Shown piece after piece: positions 1 to 11,639 of a stretch of DNA of 64,000 bases. The translations under genes and the position numbers were made by a program. Numbering within the stretch: the stretch's first letter is position 1; each line of letters begins with the position of its first letter. The notes under the pieces were generated by a model. It had not been told where the DNA came from. It saw only the letters and a list, made by a program, of their open reading frames with translations, and did not search any database. The stretch comes from Schistocephalus solidus (Eukaryota; Platyhelminthes; Cestoda; Diphyllobothriidea; Diphyllobothriidae), in contig WEDG01005165.1 in assembly GCA_017591395.1 (NCBI GenBank), forward strand, positions 33,297 through 97,296. Direction: 5' to 3'.

Positions 1-2092
1 TGAAAAACTAGTTTTGTTTGACCCTGTGGGAAGTGAAAACGACACTATATATCAGACTAATACTAAAACGTGGAAGCAGTCTCCTTTGCCCTTTTTCGAC
101 ATCTATTTACTCTGACATCACCTTAGCGGCAAAGGCTTTGGAAATGCATGCATTCACCGAAGGCCATGGCAAACTCGGTGAGGACCATGGACGACTGAAC
201 CAATCATCCCGAAATCCTGATTTAATTACGTCCGAGCACATTTTTATGAGCAGGCGCTAGGTGTTTTACCAACAAAATGGGATCGAAAGATGCAGACCCT
301 CAGGAACCTGAACGATTCCACCGACTCATCCTTCTAAATTCACTTCCACTGGGCGCCGCCCGAGCAACTAAACGTCACATTCCGCGAGGACCCGACGGTA
401 TAATACATCGAACTTGTACAACTTAGGACTTGCTAGAGGAAATAAGAACCAAATATTGGAATAATTTTAACAATTGTACAACCGAAGTTCTACATTCAGT
501 CGATTGGGTGTCTACATAGTTTCAGAAAAATCATGACCGTGAGCTTCATAAAAAGCAGTTCTGGGGGAATCATAACGGTTCAAGTTACCGGTACTTAAAA
601 GTCAAGCCCGAGGTAATGGGCTAAGGAACACAGGTAGCATTTGAAAAATTAGCGGCAAAGACGACTAAAGCAACGATTACACTGGTTTCGATCAAATGAC
701 GTGCGATGAGGAACGTCACACGCGTTGACAGCAGTTGAAGCGGCCCATCGGCTCCATGTTGTCAACTCAGACTAAGGATCAGCGTCACCAGAAGTACTGG
801 CGATCAAAGCCTTTCACTCGACGAAGTTTAACCTATTCAGTTCCGGAGGGGAGACCACACCCTCTGCAAGGTTGCCTGTTAAGTGTGATGAGAAAATATG
901 GAAGTAGTGTGATAAAAAAAGCAGCTGGGAAAACACGCAGGGCAGCTGAACTCACGAAAAAACCCCACTCCTTTGCAGCGCTGTGGTTCTATGCCCACCC
1001 AGATGATGTGGTACAAAGGAACAATGTCGATGTTATTCTATAGGAGGTCGGCTCAGATGGGCAAGCAATCCGATATAAAGCCACATTTATGCTACTAATA
1101 ACTACCGGTCGAGTAGTTTATGCCGCGGTTTACCAGGACATCATGAAACCCATCCAACATATTTTCTTATTTATAATTCTTACACCTGGTGAGCAGGAAA
1201 ATTTACATTCAACCCAGTAAAGTAGTTAGTTGGCCTGATACACAATAGCCTTTCTCGGACAAACCATAACTGTCCAAATACTAGCCGATAACCCGCAACA
1301 CTAGGCACCTAGAATAAATTGTAATTCGGGGACGCTTCGGGTCCCACAACCGCCATCCTTAAAGCTGCAACCTGGTGGATTGAGTGACATGGATCCAATG
1401 TTAATATTTTAGTTATTTTTCCAAAAATATGGGCCGATACTTGCGACCTAAAATCCTAAAATAGTAAATAGGTCACACTACAAGTTATAATTATTTAAGT
1501 AATACATTTTTCACATTGATTTCTGCTGCTTCCGCCAATCCAAGCATAATTCCCACAACCGATTATTTTCGAACGTTCATTTTGTGAGAAATTTTGCTTT
1601 CTGGACATTCAGCCAATTCATGGGCATTTTGAGAAAACCCTCGTTCGTGAGGCTTGCAAACGGCACGCAATAGGTGTAGCCAGGTGACATTTCCATATGC
1701 CCCTATGAAAAGTGTAGTTGTACCAGAAGACAACGAGCTACCGTGTATGAGGTAAATTCAGACTCGTGATTATTATTATTGAGTTCTGATGTAAATAATG
1801 ACTTCAACAGAAACTGCTAAAAGATTTAAATCGATATGTCAGAAGGTTCGGTGCACATTGTAGATCTGCGTTGTAACAAGACGAGTGTAGGAGAGAATGA
1901 AGTACACATTGCCAAGGTCTCCCTCGCAATAAATCAAGCTCCCGCTGCCTCTCCGGGTAGTTTTTGCCATAAAATGCATCGGTTGAAACATCGTGTACCA
2001 TTTTCCTTAATTTACACTTCCCATCTAGCGAGTTAAAATGCTCGTATGTTAGGATGCCTACACGCATATTCAGACACAGCCGCGACCCTCAC
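1..2092. other. no gene recognised
   Basis: AT-rich sequence with only short chance reading frames. I see no recognisable protein motif, no long simple repeat, and no similarity to the LINE, SINE or module repeats that fill the rest of the window. It may be intron or downstream sequence of the minus-strand ARID1-like gene whose first coding exon lies at 5406-5807, but nothing here shows that directly. Confidence 0.5.
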
Positions 2093-2273
2093 GCGGTCGC
2101 TGGCCCGCGCTAGAGTGGGCGGACGTGTTCAAGCCCACGGCGCGATGAAGCGGTGATGAGTCATCTGCGCCATCAGCGGCGTTGTCCACGGCCTTGACGG
2201 TCGCCACTACCGCGCCTGCAGACGCTACCGACGGCGCGTCCCGCCTACAAATGACCAAACCGTCAATGCCCAT
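2093..2273 (-). other. GC-rich block, possible exon
   Basis: A short block much richer in G and C than its surroundings. On the minus strand it stays open for 67 codons, with residues dominated by Ala, Val, Asp, Ser and Gly. An acceptor-like AG sits at 2245-2246 and a GTGAGG donor-like site at 2087-2092, so an exon of about 150 bp (2093-2244) is possible. I recognise no domain. If it followed the ARID1-like exon directly (phase 0 donor), its reading frame would hit a stop, so it is not simply the next exon of that gene. It could equally be a non-coding GC-rich patch. Confidence 0.2.
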
Positions 2274-5200
2274 TCGTCGTAAAAGAAGGACGAAACTGGG
2301 GCAAACTCTTATTCCCTTTCTACTAGGCTATAACGAAAAAGTAGTCTGAAGATTTATCGATTTATGAACAGATATCGTGTTTGATTTAAAAACGGAAGTA
2401 TAAAAAACCTCCAACAGTTTATATAAACGACAAAGGTGTGAAAAGGGTAAATGAGCACGCGACATAGGAGGGAGGAATGAGAGCTGATATCGCCATTAAA
2501 AAGACTAGAAGGACGATCTAGCTACATGAGGCCCAAAAGTCTGTAGTCCATCAACAGTGGCCTTAATTTTTAAAAATCATTCATGGTCTCAAAGGCTAGG
2601 AAACACTGTTCACCACAAAGCATGAAAGTCGCTCAAGATTGCGCATGGATAGCGCGTTGAAAAGTATGACAGACGAATACCGGAGAAACCCAAATTAACC
2701 TAGTTGAGTACCACGTTCGCGAAATGTTAAAATTTGCAGGGCTAAAAAGGCGGGCCCAACGTCGGTCCTGTTAACACAACGGAAGTTTGAACGTATACAC
2801 CTGCACACGGTTAAGGAAGTGTGGTATACTAACCCACAAAGAAGGCGGTTACGAAGAGCTCTGCTCTTTACGTTCTGAGGAGCGGAAGCTACCGAATTTT
2901 TTAAACCATCCCAACATGTCACCGGAGTAAGATTATAAAATATTCCTGATTGCAAACGCCAATATGCAGACTTGATTCAGACCCTATTGAGACCTCGGGC
3001 CTTCCCGGCTTGGCATTAGACCATGGCCGGCTGAAGATGGCAAATAATTCAGAAGTGGTCATGTTAGCTTCATGTTCTTCGTTCATTACACTTCTAGAGA
3101 CAATTGCCGGGTATTCGACCGACTTGTACAACGAAACTCCTCCGAGGGTTATTACGAGTTTAAGGCCTAGGCACGGCAGAGGACATGCTCGCGACACAAC
3201 CTAAACATGTGGAAGGATTCGCCGTGCGAGGAATTAAGATTAAAAACCTCCATTTTAGAGCTCTGTAACCAAAACGAAGAAGCGATCAGATATTTAAACT
3301 TCTGCGAGTTTCTGTTCCGATGTGGCATTATCGGGATAAGATCTAATATGGCCTTCGAAGAAGGCACCAGCTATCGCACCGTAAAAGTAACAATGAAACG
3401 AATGTAGAGCGATCTCCGATACCTATGGATAAGCCCCATGCCAAATGACTGACATTGGGGGAGGGGGGTACTGAGGGGGTTTCCACTTTCAGACAGTTTA
3501 TGGTCGGAAGCACTTAGAGATTACAATGCAAACAAGGCAAATACTCTCATGGGTTTACTGACAGGAGTGGTCTGGTTCAATCTGTACTACGCTTATACCA
3601 CCAACACCTGCATCTCTAACCTCTATAGTGAAACTTCAATCGCACGGCCGCTTCCAACACGAGTTTTCATACCTTTATGTCTGACTGGGAATTCAGGAAT
3701 CGATGACGTCAGATAAAGAATCCAAACCAGCATTGGAAACCATTCAGATGGATTATCATGACCGAACTTAAGACTGGATGACGAAACTCGGTGAACTATG
3801 GAAGGGCCTTCAGTTAGGGCTAGCTGAGAGGCAGGTTCTCATGTCCGAAGAGTAAGTTGTTGCGGAGCATGTGGCGATTTTATCTCCAGACGTAGCTAAG
3901 CATTAATCAGGCAAATCTGTTACCTATAAAAAAATCGCAAGCCATGGTCAACGCTGCACCGGGGCTGAAGGCCTTGCTGGTGTCAGCTTGGTCCCCAAAA
4001 ACAGTTTGTAGCATTTAGCACTCCAACCACCTAAACCAAAATCGATAATAGCCGTTAGCAATAGAGGCCTGGTACAGGTTCTCGAATAAGATAAATTAAT
4101 AACCCGATCTGACAGCTTTCCGAATCGGTACCTCACAATATATGAGACGTTGGTAACGCTAGGAACTTAAAATGAACAGGTTTGACAGTAGACAAGTATA
4201 TTCTTAACACTGCAGACTGTGCGCATTCCTACCCGTGACCAGAAGGGTCGGGTTTGGGAAGTTCTTACTCCGCGCTTGATCAAGAAACTCGACTCGGTAT
4301 TACCACCCACATAATCGGCCAACGAGGCGTCGGGTTACATTGCCTAACATAAATATCATGTTTCGCATGAATTAGTCTCTTCCATAATGAAGAAAGCCTT
4401 AATTAGTGGGTTCCGTTATCCGTTGAAAAAAATGTTGCATATGCCACAAACTAAAAACCAAAACTCTAGTTGACCGCCTTAATGGTCGTCCTTATATTAG
4501 AGCGGCGTAGGACCTTTGAAGTTAACTTCACCGACCGAAATAATGCACAGAGAAATAACCGAAGTCACAGTACGCAGAGAATGTCACGAGTACCGTTAAC
4601 ACGATGGTAAAAATAGAAGTATCAACTGATAAAGAGGCCTAAAAGGCTAAAAAGTAAAGGGTAATAGTTAACATATTGCAAGCTAGACGGGGAGAAAGCC
4701 TCCGAAAGCCTCCGTGAGATGCTACATATGCACCCTAATTCAGTAACTATCAGTTTGGTAGTATGCGAGGGGCATTAACGTGGTCATAAACCAACCAAAT
4801 ATTTTGTGACCAGAACTGTACCCGTGCAAGACTGTTTCAGAATTAACGTAACATAGGCCGGAATACCAATTTCTGGCTAATTCACTGTCGACAATCGCTT
4901 CTATTTCAAACCTAAACAGCAAAAACTCCAGTTTGACATTGTCCACATTTTGTCCAAGTTAACGATGGTTAGCAGTTGAGCCGCAGGCCTACGTTGGCGA
5001 CTGCGACCAAAATTGTTTTCGCTAAGCAAACTAAGGTACGAGCTGCCGCTATAATTCAAGCTCAGCAGCCTACACAGTGGTGATGGCAAGTCTTGCTCGG
5101 TCGGCTACACCAGAGAAGCAAATTAGTCAAAAACATTTCGACAGAAAACCTGAAACTAGTACAGGCAGCACCAACTCCTGGAAGAAGACTGGAGCTTTAA

Positions 5201-5399
5201 CAGGATTGAATTCATGTGAGATTCCACAAGAAATAATATACAGACTCCGAAATAAGCGGTATTTTCAGTCGTCCCGAGGACGACTTAAATAGCCTAAAAA
5301 CTCTCCTATTACCTTGGGTTCCGGTATAAGCTAAGGGTTCTAGTTTTTAATTCGATACTTGGATCGCACCAAAAAGTAGGTAGTAAAACGACTGATACC
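2274..5399. other. no gene recognised
   Basis: No gene or repeat that I can recognise. The only local oddity is a G-rich stretch near 3457-3479 with three runs of five or six G. If the ARID1-like gene continues on the minus strand, this is its first intron or further small exons that I cannot identify. Confidence 0.45.
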
Positions 5400-5405
5400 A
5401 CTTAC

Positions 5406-5807
5406 AGAATTTTCTTCGACGGGGTGGCCCACGGAACCCATTTTCTGAGCATATCCATAATGTTCATAACGATACCCAGGCTGCTGGGCCAATTGAGACA
5501 TAGATCCAGAGCTCCGAGATCGTTGAGGATTAGGAGAATTGCCCTGTAAAAGGAGTTGGTTGAGAGTTAATGTTTGTCCATGGGGTGGCTGACCTACAGC
5601 CACGTTAGGTGGCGCTGCTAAATCGGACGTTGGGGGATAATCCGAGTTTAAGTAAGGAGGGTAGGGATGCCCCCGAAATGGGTTTCCACAATCTTGGTGA
5701 AAATGGGCGCCATTTGAAGGGGGTGTACGGGAGGATGGTAAATGGGGGTTCGTCATGTATGTTTGTTGCCCGCTCATAGGGGCGCCCCGACCGTTTTGGT
5801 AATTCAT
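5406..5807 (-). CDS. first coding exon of an ARID1/Osa-like SWI/SNF subunit (partial)
   Basis: The minus-strand frame starts at ATG 5807-5805 and runs 134 codons to a perfect GTAAGT splice donor (plus positions 5405-5400), leaving phase 0. The open frame past the donor is intron read-through. A TAA lies in frame nine codons upstream of the ATG, with no AG acceptor between, so the ATG is a plausible start. The peptide is low-complexity and rich in Pro, Gly, Asn, Gln, Ser and Tyr. It contains LTLNQLLLQG near residue 80, which resembles the TLNQLL motif in the disordered N-terminus of ARID1A/ARID1B/Osa, the DNA-binding BAF/BAP subunits of nuclear SWI/SNF remodellers. The ARID domain would lie in later exons, beyond the left edge or too short to see. 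Composition plus one motif is the only support, so another Pro/Gln-rich nuclear protein is possible. Confidence 0.42.
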
Positions 5808-6584
5808 AAATCCAGACGTGGCAGTTGCAGATTAGAAAAGTATTAGGAAGGTATAGTCCGCAGGGTCAATTTTGAGAAGCAGGTAAAAGCATCCGCAGGA
5901 TCGAAGTGGCGTGCTATAGATGACGGGTTAGAGTCCGCGATATACCACATTTGCCAAGCACACGGCGAAGCGTGGTATCATTGCTGCGCCACACGTGATA
6001 AACTACTGCGACGGCGCAGCGACTACAACCAGTTTCTCGTTCGAGGGTTCAAGCGGGGTGCGAAGCTATTTGAAACAGCTAGATGGTTAAGTTGGCGAGT
6101 CCAACAGCCTGTCAAAAGTCCGACAGCGGACAAATAACATGTGAAGTAGTTCACATTGTTATTTTCACTCAAAGACCCATTAACATTTGTTATTTTTCAG
6201 TAGCAAATAAGATTTTAAACAACAATTTAATAAAACTTTACTCAAATACTTGCACAAATATCAAATATTTTAGAAAAACTGTTGATATAGTGCATTTGTA
6301 TAGCTAGATCAGAAAAATTCGTCTGGCAGAGCTGTGCTATCAGTGAACAAACCTATGCGTTCGTTTCACGGCGTTCATTTAAATGAGCACAGTATTTTGT
6401 TTATTCTAGGTGTTATCTTAGCAAAATTTATAAAAGTGTTAGAAAATTATGATACACTTTTACAAACTAAATTAGAATATGTGCAATTTAATTCTTAATA
6501 AATTATATTTGACTGTTAAATTAGTTTATTTATGGTATTTTCCGTTTTTAGTCGCACGTCTCTTGACGCAAGCCAATAGTCGAT
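5808..6584. other. no gene recognised; AT-rich
   Basis: Sequence upstream of the ARID1-like start codon on the minus strand. It becomes very AT-rich around 6130-6540. No conserved reading frame or known repeat is visible. It may hold 5'UTR or promoter sequence of that gene. Confidence 0.4.
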
Positions 6585-6845
6585 AGTAGAGGCTTATTGC
6601 TGTTGGCGTGGTGCGTCCCGTCGGGCGTGAATCAGCCTTAAACAGCTAGGCCGCAGTCCTAGTGGTCGAGCCTCGTGCGATGAGGTCCGGCGCGCTGGCG
6701 GCCCGGAGACGACGGTCGGCCGGCCATGGTGTGCATTCAGTCCCGATCGCCTCCCCTCCTCGTCCTCCTGCTCCTCCTCTAACAACACAAACAAGCACAC
6801 GCACGCACGCCTTCACCGCACTACTTCCAAAGCAAGACAACTAGT
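6585..6845. promoter_or_regulatory. GC/CpG-rich block upstream of the ARID1-like exon
   Basis: A roughly 260 bp block rich in CG dinucleotides, unlike its AT-rich flanks, lies about 0.8 kb upstream of the minus-strand ARID1-like start. Overlapping open frames exist on both strands, as expected of stop-poor GC-rich DNA, and none resembles a known protein. On the plus strand it ends in a donor-like GTGAGT at 6844-6849. A CpG-rich promoter or a 5'UTR exon is the simplest guess, based only on composition and position. Confidence 0.2.
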
Positions 6846-7392
6846 GAGTAGGCTTTCGTTGAAATTTCACACACACACACGCACAATCATCACCAACCCG
6901 GTGCGCATGGAACAAACAGCTCACGCTAGTTCTTTGCTTATATTTTATTCGACTTTTTTACCGCACTGCTATGGTAAATGATTCTGAAATTTCTAATTCA
7001 TGAAACGGCCTATCACGAAAAATCCACTGTCCATAATCAGACAAACTCGTGTAGCTAGGTTCGCGACAATGTCATAATGATTGTGCCACCTAGTCCATTC
7101 TGACTCGCCCTAAGTGTTTGTCAGCTAGTACGCGCTCGGAACCCATAAATATTCCTCAACTGGTCATTGTCAGCCACTTTTATTAACAGTAGCGACCTGT
7201 GTTGTTACTTCCTCTCACACCGGCCTTTGCGCACGTCACGTTCAGATAACTGCTCTAGTACCGGTGTCTACTACTACTGTATAAATTAGCAGAATTTCCC
7301 CTGGAGATTATCCAAAATAGATAGGAATTCCTATGGCTTCTGTCAAAAGGGCAAAATAGAGTACCTTTAGATATTTTTGACTCGGTAGAAAA
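6846..7392. other. no gene recognised
   Basis: Ordinary AT-rich sequence with a short CA run near 6870. No gene or recognisable repeat. Confidence 0.4.
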
Positions 7393-7756
7393 TATATTGA
7401 TAAGGATAACTTATATGGCTACATAAACAGGACATGAGAACAGGAACTAATCGCAATACAGGTGGTTCGCGCTTAAGTTCAGGGAAAGTAGGTTTAGGGT
7501 TAAGGGTAGGAGTAGGATCAGCGCCAAGGTAAATTATGTTTAAAGGTTAGCTTTAAGAGTAGGATTAGCGCTTAGGGCAGAGTGAGAGTTGAGGTCAGTG
7601 CTATGGTTAAGATTGCTGTTAGTGTTAGTGGTAGGTTTAGGACACGGAAATATTTACCCTTCCTGGAATTTTCCGTAGGGACACTAATTAATTGGGCAGT
7701 GCGTTCTTTTCCCGTGTTCTGTTTGGGGGACCATATCAGAACTCCTTCCCAATATA
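7393..7756. mobile_element. MITE-like terminal-inverted-repeat element with telomere-like interior
   Basis: The left end (7393-7445) and the reverse complement of the right end (7705-7756) match over about 50 bp with several substitutions. Both carry the core AAACAG(G/A)ACA(T/C)G(A/G)GAA. The interior (about 7485-7640) is G-rich and built from degenerate GTTAGG/GGTTTAGGG-like units resembling the TTAGGG repeat used at flatworm telomeres. A second copy with the same ends and interior style lies at 23793-24051. No transposase is encoded, so this is a non-autonomous element if it is a transposon. The superfamily is unknown. Confidence 0.55.
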
Positions 7757-7970
7757 CTATTCATTTTTGATCTACAGGCTTTCTTGACCAAAATAAACCT
7801 TAAAACCGAGAACTAAATTCAATTGTCGAGCAACTTTCTCGGTGAAGGGAGGACGATCATTGGAAAGTGATTTAAGAACCGAAGAGTTACCTTGGATAAA
7901 TTCTGTAAAGATGGACCTAATGTCGGAGGGCTCCGTGATTGGCCGACTCAAACGCTTCCATTGAGGTTTG

Positions 7971-8223
<253 letters not shown>

Positions 8224-8253
8224 GTCATTAGAAGGCTCTCTCACCCAGCATTG

Positions 8254-8857
8254 ACTCTCTCTCACTCACTCACTCTCTCTCTACCGCCTCCAGGCATCAG
8301 TCACTGCCCGAACCGGCCATTTGTCTCTTGCGGGAAATAGATGCAGTGGCTAACAGAGCTAGACACAGAGCGCTTGACATACACGATCTACTCCCTCTTC
8401 CCAGAAAACACCATGTTTTCACCTAAAGGTGAGGGGGTTTTAATGCTGAGTTCTGCAATATGTCAGAGTGCCATAACGGACGCATTGAGAATGGGCCAAA
8501 TACCATGCTTCCCATTTAGGTGACATGTGCCGATTCTGATCCTGTGGTTATTTAAGTGAGATGGGTTAGTATGTGGTGTATATGTTGGTTAGGAGGTGTG
8601 CGGTTATAGGTTTTGGCCTACGGTGTTTTACCGCAGGGTAGGTTGGTAACCGTTGAGTTGGTGCCAGTGTTGATAATGCTAGTTATGGTGACGCTGTTGA
8701 AGAGGCAGTTGATAGTGCTGGAGGCAGGAGAGTTTCCACGTGTGCAAGGTGTACCTGGCGTGTCGAAATGACAGAGAGTTTCACTGACGTGGATGTCCAG
8801 GAGACTGATTAGGAGCATGCGTCTAGTGAATCTACGAGGGTATCGTGGGTAGCTCAA
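8254..8857 (-). mobile_element. degraded LINE tail: M2 module piece and zinc-finger end (copy a)
   Basis: Read on the minus strand, 8618-8857 resembles the zinc-finger end of the LINE ORF seen intact at 10825-11295. The pattern PRRFTRRMLL...IH corresponds to PRAFTHRMSLL...IH, followed by a similar Ser/Thr-rich linker, but the cysteines are partly lost. The part at 8255-8365 resembles the start of tail module M2 (compare 10430-10530). The order ZF end then M2 on the minus strand matches better copies, so this is an old remnant of the same element. Confidence 0.5.
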
Positions 8858-8910
8858 TCGGATGCGAAGTGTGTGTGTTTATGCTTCTTGTACTGCTTCG
8901 CTTGTCTCTT

Positions 8911-9069
8911 TTCGATTGATTCGCATTGGTGGTAGTGTGGCTGTGGCTGGTTTTCATACACCAACCGTCGTTCAACCCTCTTTTCAATTGATTCGCATTG
9001 GTGGTAGTGTGGCTGTGGTGGTAGTGTGGATGTGGCTGGTTTTCATACACCAACCGTCGTTCAACCCTC
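8911..9069 (+). repeat. two-copy tandem duplication (70 and about 88 bp)
   Basis: A 70 bp unit (8911-8980) is repeated almost exactly at 8982-9069. The second copy contains an extra run of about 19 bp that is itself a local duplication of the GTGGTAGTGTGG motif. No function is evident. Confidence 0.8.
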
Positions 9070-9235
9070 GTGTCTCTTTCAAGGGCATCAAACTAAAAAC
9101 TACGGACAATTTAATCTGTTTAGACGCTGAAAAACTCGATTATGAAGATGCGCACCGGATCTTCAAAGCCAGTTAGGTCTTTAGCCGGCTGCAGGCTTCA
9201 GTGTGGAATCGATCTGTACATCGCTGCCGTCTTGA
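9070..9235 (+). mobile_element. LINE reverse-transcriptase C-terminal fragment (copy b, part 1)
   Basis: The plus-strand translation near 9085-9176 aligns with the post-RT region of LINE copy d: LKTTDNLICLD...AHRIFKAS here against [11 protein letters not shown]...QRISKAS there. The nucleotides at 9180-9215 match the [15 protein letters not shown] stretch. The fragment is too diverged to be functional. Confidence 0.55.
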
Positions 9236-9438
9236 TAGCACTGATGGTCGGAGTGAGAACAGAACAACAACAGAACGAAAAAAAGCGAGGAAACAAGTAG
9301 CCACCAAATAATACTGTATTTGACATGACCAGGCAGGATTTCGGCAAAATAAGTCATTTAAAAAACTGAACTCCTCAGGATATTCAACTGTATTGAAGGG
9401 GCCGGCTCACGAGGGTAGGTAACAAGCGCTCAGTCAAG

Positions 9439-9702
9439 CTATTCTTTTACGGTGATGTCGCTATGGTTGCTCGCCGATAAAAAGGACAACACTGCGCTAC
9501 AATGGCAGGCTAAAAAACTCGCTCAAACAGTTACAATGTTTAAAGTCAACCGAGCCACCACTTCGAAAGCCGACAGGCGGCTCACAAGTCATCAATCGCA
9601 CCTAACTCATAGTGCACACACCCAATTTCCTCCAACATTCCCACGCCGTCAACGAACCTTTCGAAAGCGGATCGGCCTTGTCGAACATCTCCGGACGCGA
9701 TG
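9439..9702 (+). mobile_element. LINE C-terminal region with one C2H2-like finger (copy b, part 2)
   Basis: Sequence at 9442-9475 corresponds to the YIDVATGARRQGG-coding segment of copy d. The end encodes QRTFRKRIGLVEHLRTRC, which is the first zinc finger of the LINE tail with its CPxC half damaged. The finger runs straight into the CTA microsatellite at 9703. Several stops separate the recognisable pieces, so this is a fossil. Confidence 0.6.
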
Positions 9703-9953
<251 letters not shown>

Positions 9954-9954
9954 G

Positions 9955-10380
9955 ACGTGACAGTTCGACCGTTGATTTCGACGAGGTCCACCGTATGCTC
10001 CACACCAGGTGGTTCAGGGACGGTGACTTGCGCGTGAATTAGTTTTAAGTAATAGTAACCTTGCGCTGCAGCTACCGCACTCTCTCTTCCTCCCCCACCT
10101 GAGCCCGGTGTCAAGACAGAGTCAAGAAGACCGGAGATGGGAGAGGACACAGGTGGCTGGTGCGGCCGAAGCCGCCCCTGGGCGTACCACCACATCTGGC
10201 TTGGATCCCACAGAGTGGGCGTGCCATAAAGGCCACATTAAGAAGGAGCCATCGCAGCCTGACTATCAGTCCGCCAGTCAGTCGCTACACACAAAACACA
10301 CAATTGGGCTGACCAGGGCGGTCCGAGTTATCCCGTCAGTTGGCAACCTTCCAAGCCACGGCTTTTAGCGCACCGTGATA
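9955..10380 (-). repeat. tail module M1, full length
   Basis: Reference copy of the roughly 426 bp module M1, read on the minus strand from 10380. It opens with a hairpin (CACGGTGCG...GCCGTG), then GGTTGCCAACTGACGGGATA, then a core ending near GTGGGATCC. A GGGGGAGGA purine tract and a conserved end reading GACGGTCGAACTGTC follow. Close relatives lie at 18411, 19641, 28413, 34019, 39979, 53661 and 57991. Frames of about 80 codons recur but shift between copies, so I treat it as non-coding. It follows M2 and the LINE 3'UTR. Confidence 0.85.
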
Positions 10381-10740
10381 GTTGCAAGCGCGTCAGATTG
10401 TTAATAGTGAGGAAAATGCGCTGAGCTGTCTACCTCACTCTCTCCCCCGCCCCCACCATCAGACCACTGTCCGAGCCGGCCAGTTGCCTGATGTGGGAGT
10501 GGGCGCATTGGCTGACGGATCGGCGTACCCGTATTCGCGCGCCAAGCACGACCTGGCCCCCATAACGCACACACCAGGATTCACAAACTCAGGGGATATG
10601 GAGCAGCCATCGTCGTCTGACTCCCAGTCCACTGGTCAGTCACTCGACACACACAACACATACACTGAGCCGATGGCGTGGTCTGGTGTAAGCGTCAGAT
10701 TGGCAGCCTTCCCAGCCACGGTTTCTAGGAAACCGTGATA
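10381..10740 (-). repeat. tail module M2, full length
   Basis: Module of about 360 bp between the LINE 3'UTR and M1, read on the minus strand from 10740. It opens with the hairpin ACGGTTTCCTAGAAACCGT and then GGCTGCCAATCTGACGC. The mid-section GAGTGACTGACCAGTGGACT is homologous to the same part of M1 and M3. It ends with TCACTATTAACAATCTGACG just before the M1 hairpin. Near-identical copies lie at 41085-41446 and 54049-54410, and related ones at 36541 and 28749. Confidence 0.85.
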
Positions 10741-10824
10741 TACTCTGGTAAATGGTGATTGTGAGGGTGTTGTCGATGTATTGGTGTAGGTAGTGTGCGA
10801 TGATGTAGCTTAGCCTCCTGTAAT

Positions 10825-11350
10825 TTACCGCAGGTTGTCGTGGAGGCGCATGTGTCCTAATAGGCCCATGCAGTGTGTAAATGTGCGGGAGCAGTGAGGG
10901 CAGTGAAGGCGGGCGCGTTGACTGTATGTCGGAGCCCCAGGCACTGGTTCACCAGCCTCCGTGCGATGGATTCGCAGGTGACCGACCAGGCCGATGCGTG
11001 AGTTGAAGTTGCGGGCGCAGTGTGGGCAGAAGAAATTCATAGAGGCTGGGGGGATGTCATTCATGGTAGTAGGGGTGGCAGTGGCACTAAGAACGGCAGG
11101 AGCGGAGGGTGAGCATTGTGTATCGGTGTTGTCGGCATTGTGGTGAATTCCGCTGTTATGGATGCGCATGTGATCTAACAGGCTCATGCGATGAGTGAAT
11201 GCGCGAGGACAGTGAGGGCAGTGGAGGCGGCGATCTCTGCTGTGTGTTGGTGCTCCGGGCACTGGCTCACCAGTCTCCGTACGATGGATTCGCAAGTGAC
11301 CGACCAGGCCGATGCGTGATGTGAATGTGCGGTCGCATTGAGTACAGCTT
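10825..11350 (-). pseudogene. C2H2 zinc-finger end of LINE ORF (copy c)
   Basis: Continuous frame ending at TAA 10825-10827. It encodes at least four C2H2 units of the type CPHCxRxF...[10 protein letters not shown] or MGLLGHMRLH, separated by Thr/Ser/Pro-rich linkers. A Thr-rich stretch lies just upstream (about 11340-11560), and an isolated first finger at about 11570-11640 ends HLRTQC, giving C2HC. In the family this end probably binds nucleic acid (inference). Cys and His positions are kept in three fingers. In one, THRM is THCM, which does not touch a ligand. Confidence 0.75.
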
Positions 11351-11639
11351 AGGAGAGATTCCCCATCGCTGATGGTGGTGGTGGTAGTGAAGGCGAAGGC
11401 GGTGGTGGTTGCGGTGGTGGGGGTTAACAGGTGATGAGTAATGGGATGCGGTCTTTAGGATGGTGGGAGTAATGGAATTGATGCCAGGAGTGAGGGTGGG
11501 GGAGTCAGAAGGAGGGTTGGCAGAATTTGACGTAGAAATTGGAATTGTTGGATTGTTGGTGCATTGCGTCCGAAGATGTCCAAACAGGCCGATTCTCGCG
11601 CGGAAGATGCGTTGACAGCGTGGGAATGTTGGCAGGGCC

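Noticed and set aside
735..1043. 102-codon basic frame as a gene
   Set aside because: No recognisable motif, no splice context and no second copy. Its length is within chance expectation for this base composition.
9955..10380. Recurring about 80-codon frame in M1 (SGGGGG...YYHLKLIHAQVTVPAPP...)
   Set aside because: It appears in several M1 copies, but other copies shift frame in the middle and lack a common start. It looks like a by-product of recent shared ancestry, not a coding gene.
10825..11295. Host C2H2 transcription factor genes at 10825, 41530 and 54642
   Set aside because: The fingers are continuous with LINE RT sequence on the same strand in several copies and are followed by the LINE 3'UTR and modules, so they belong to the element.
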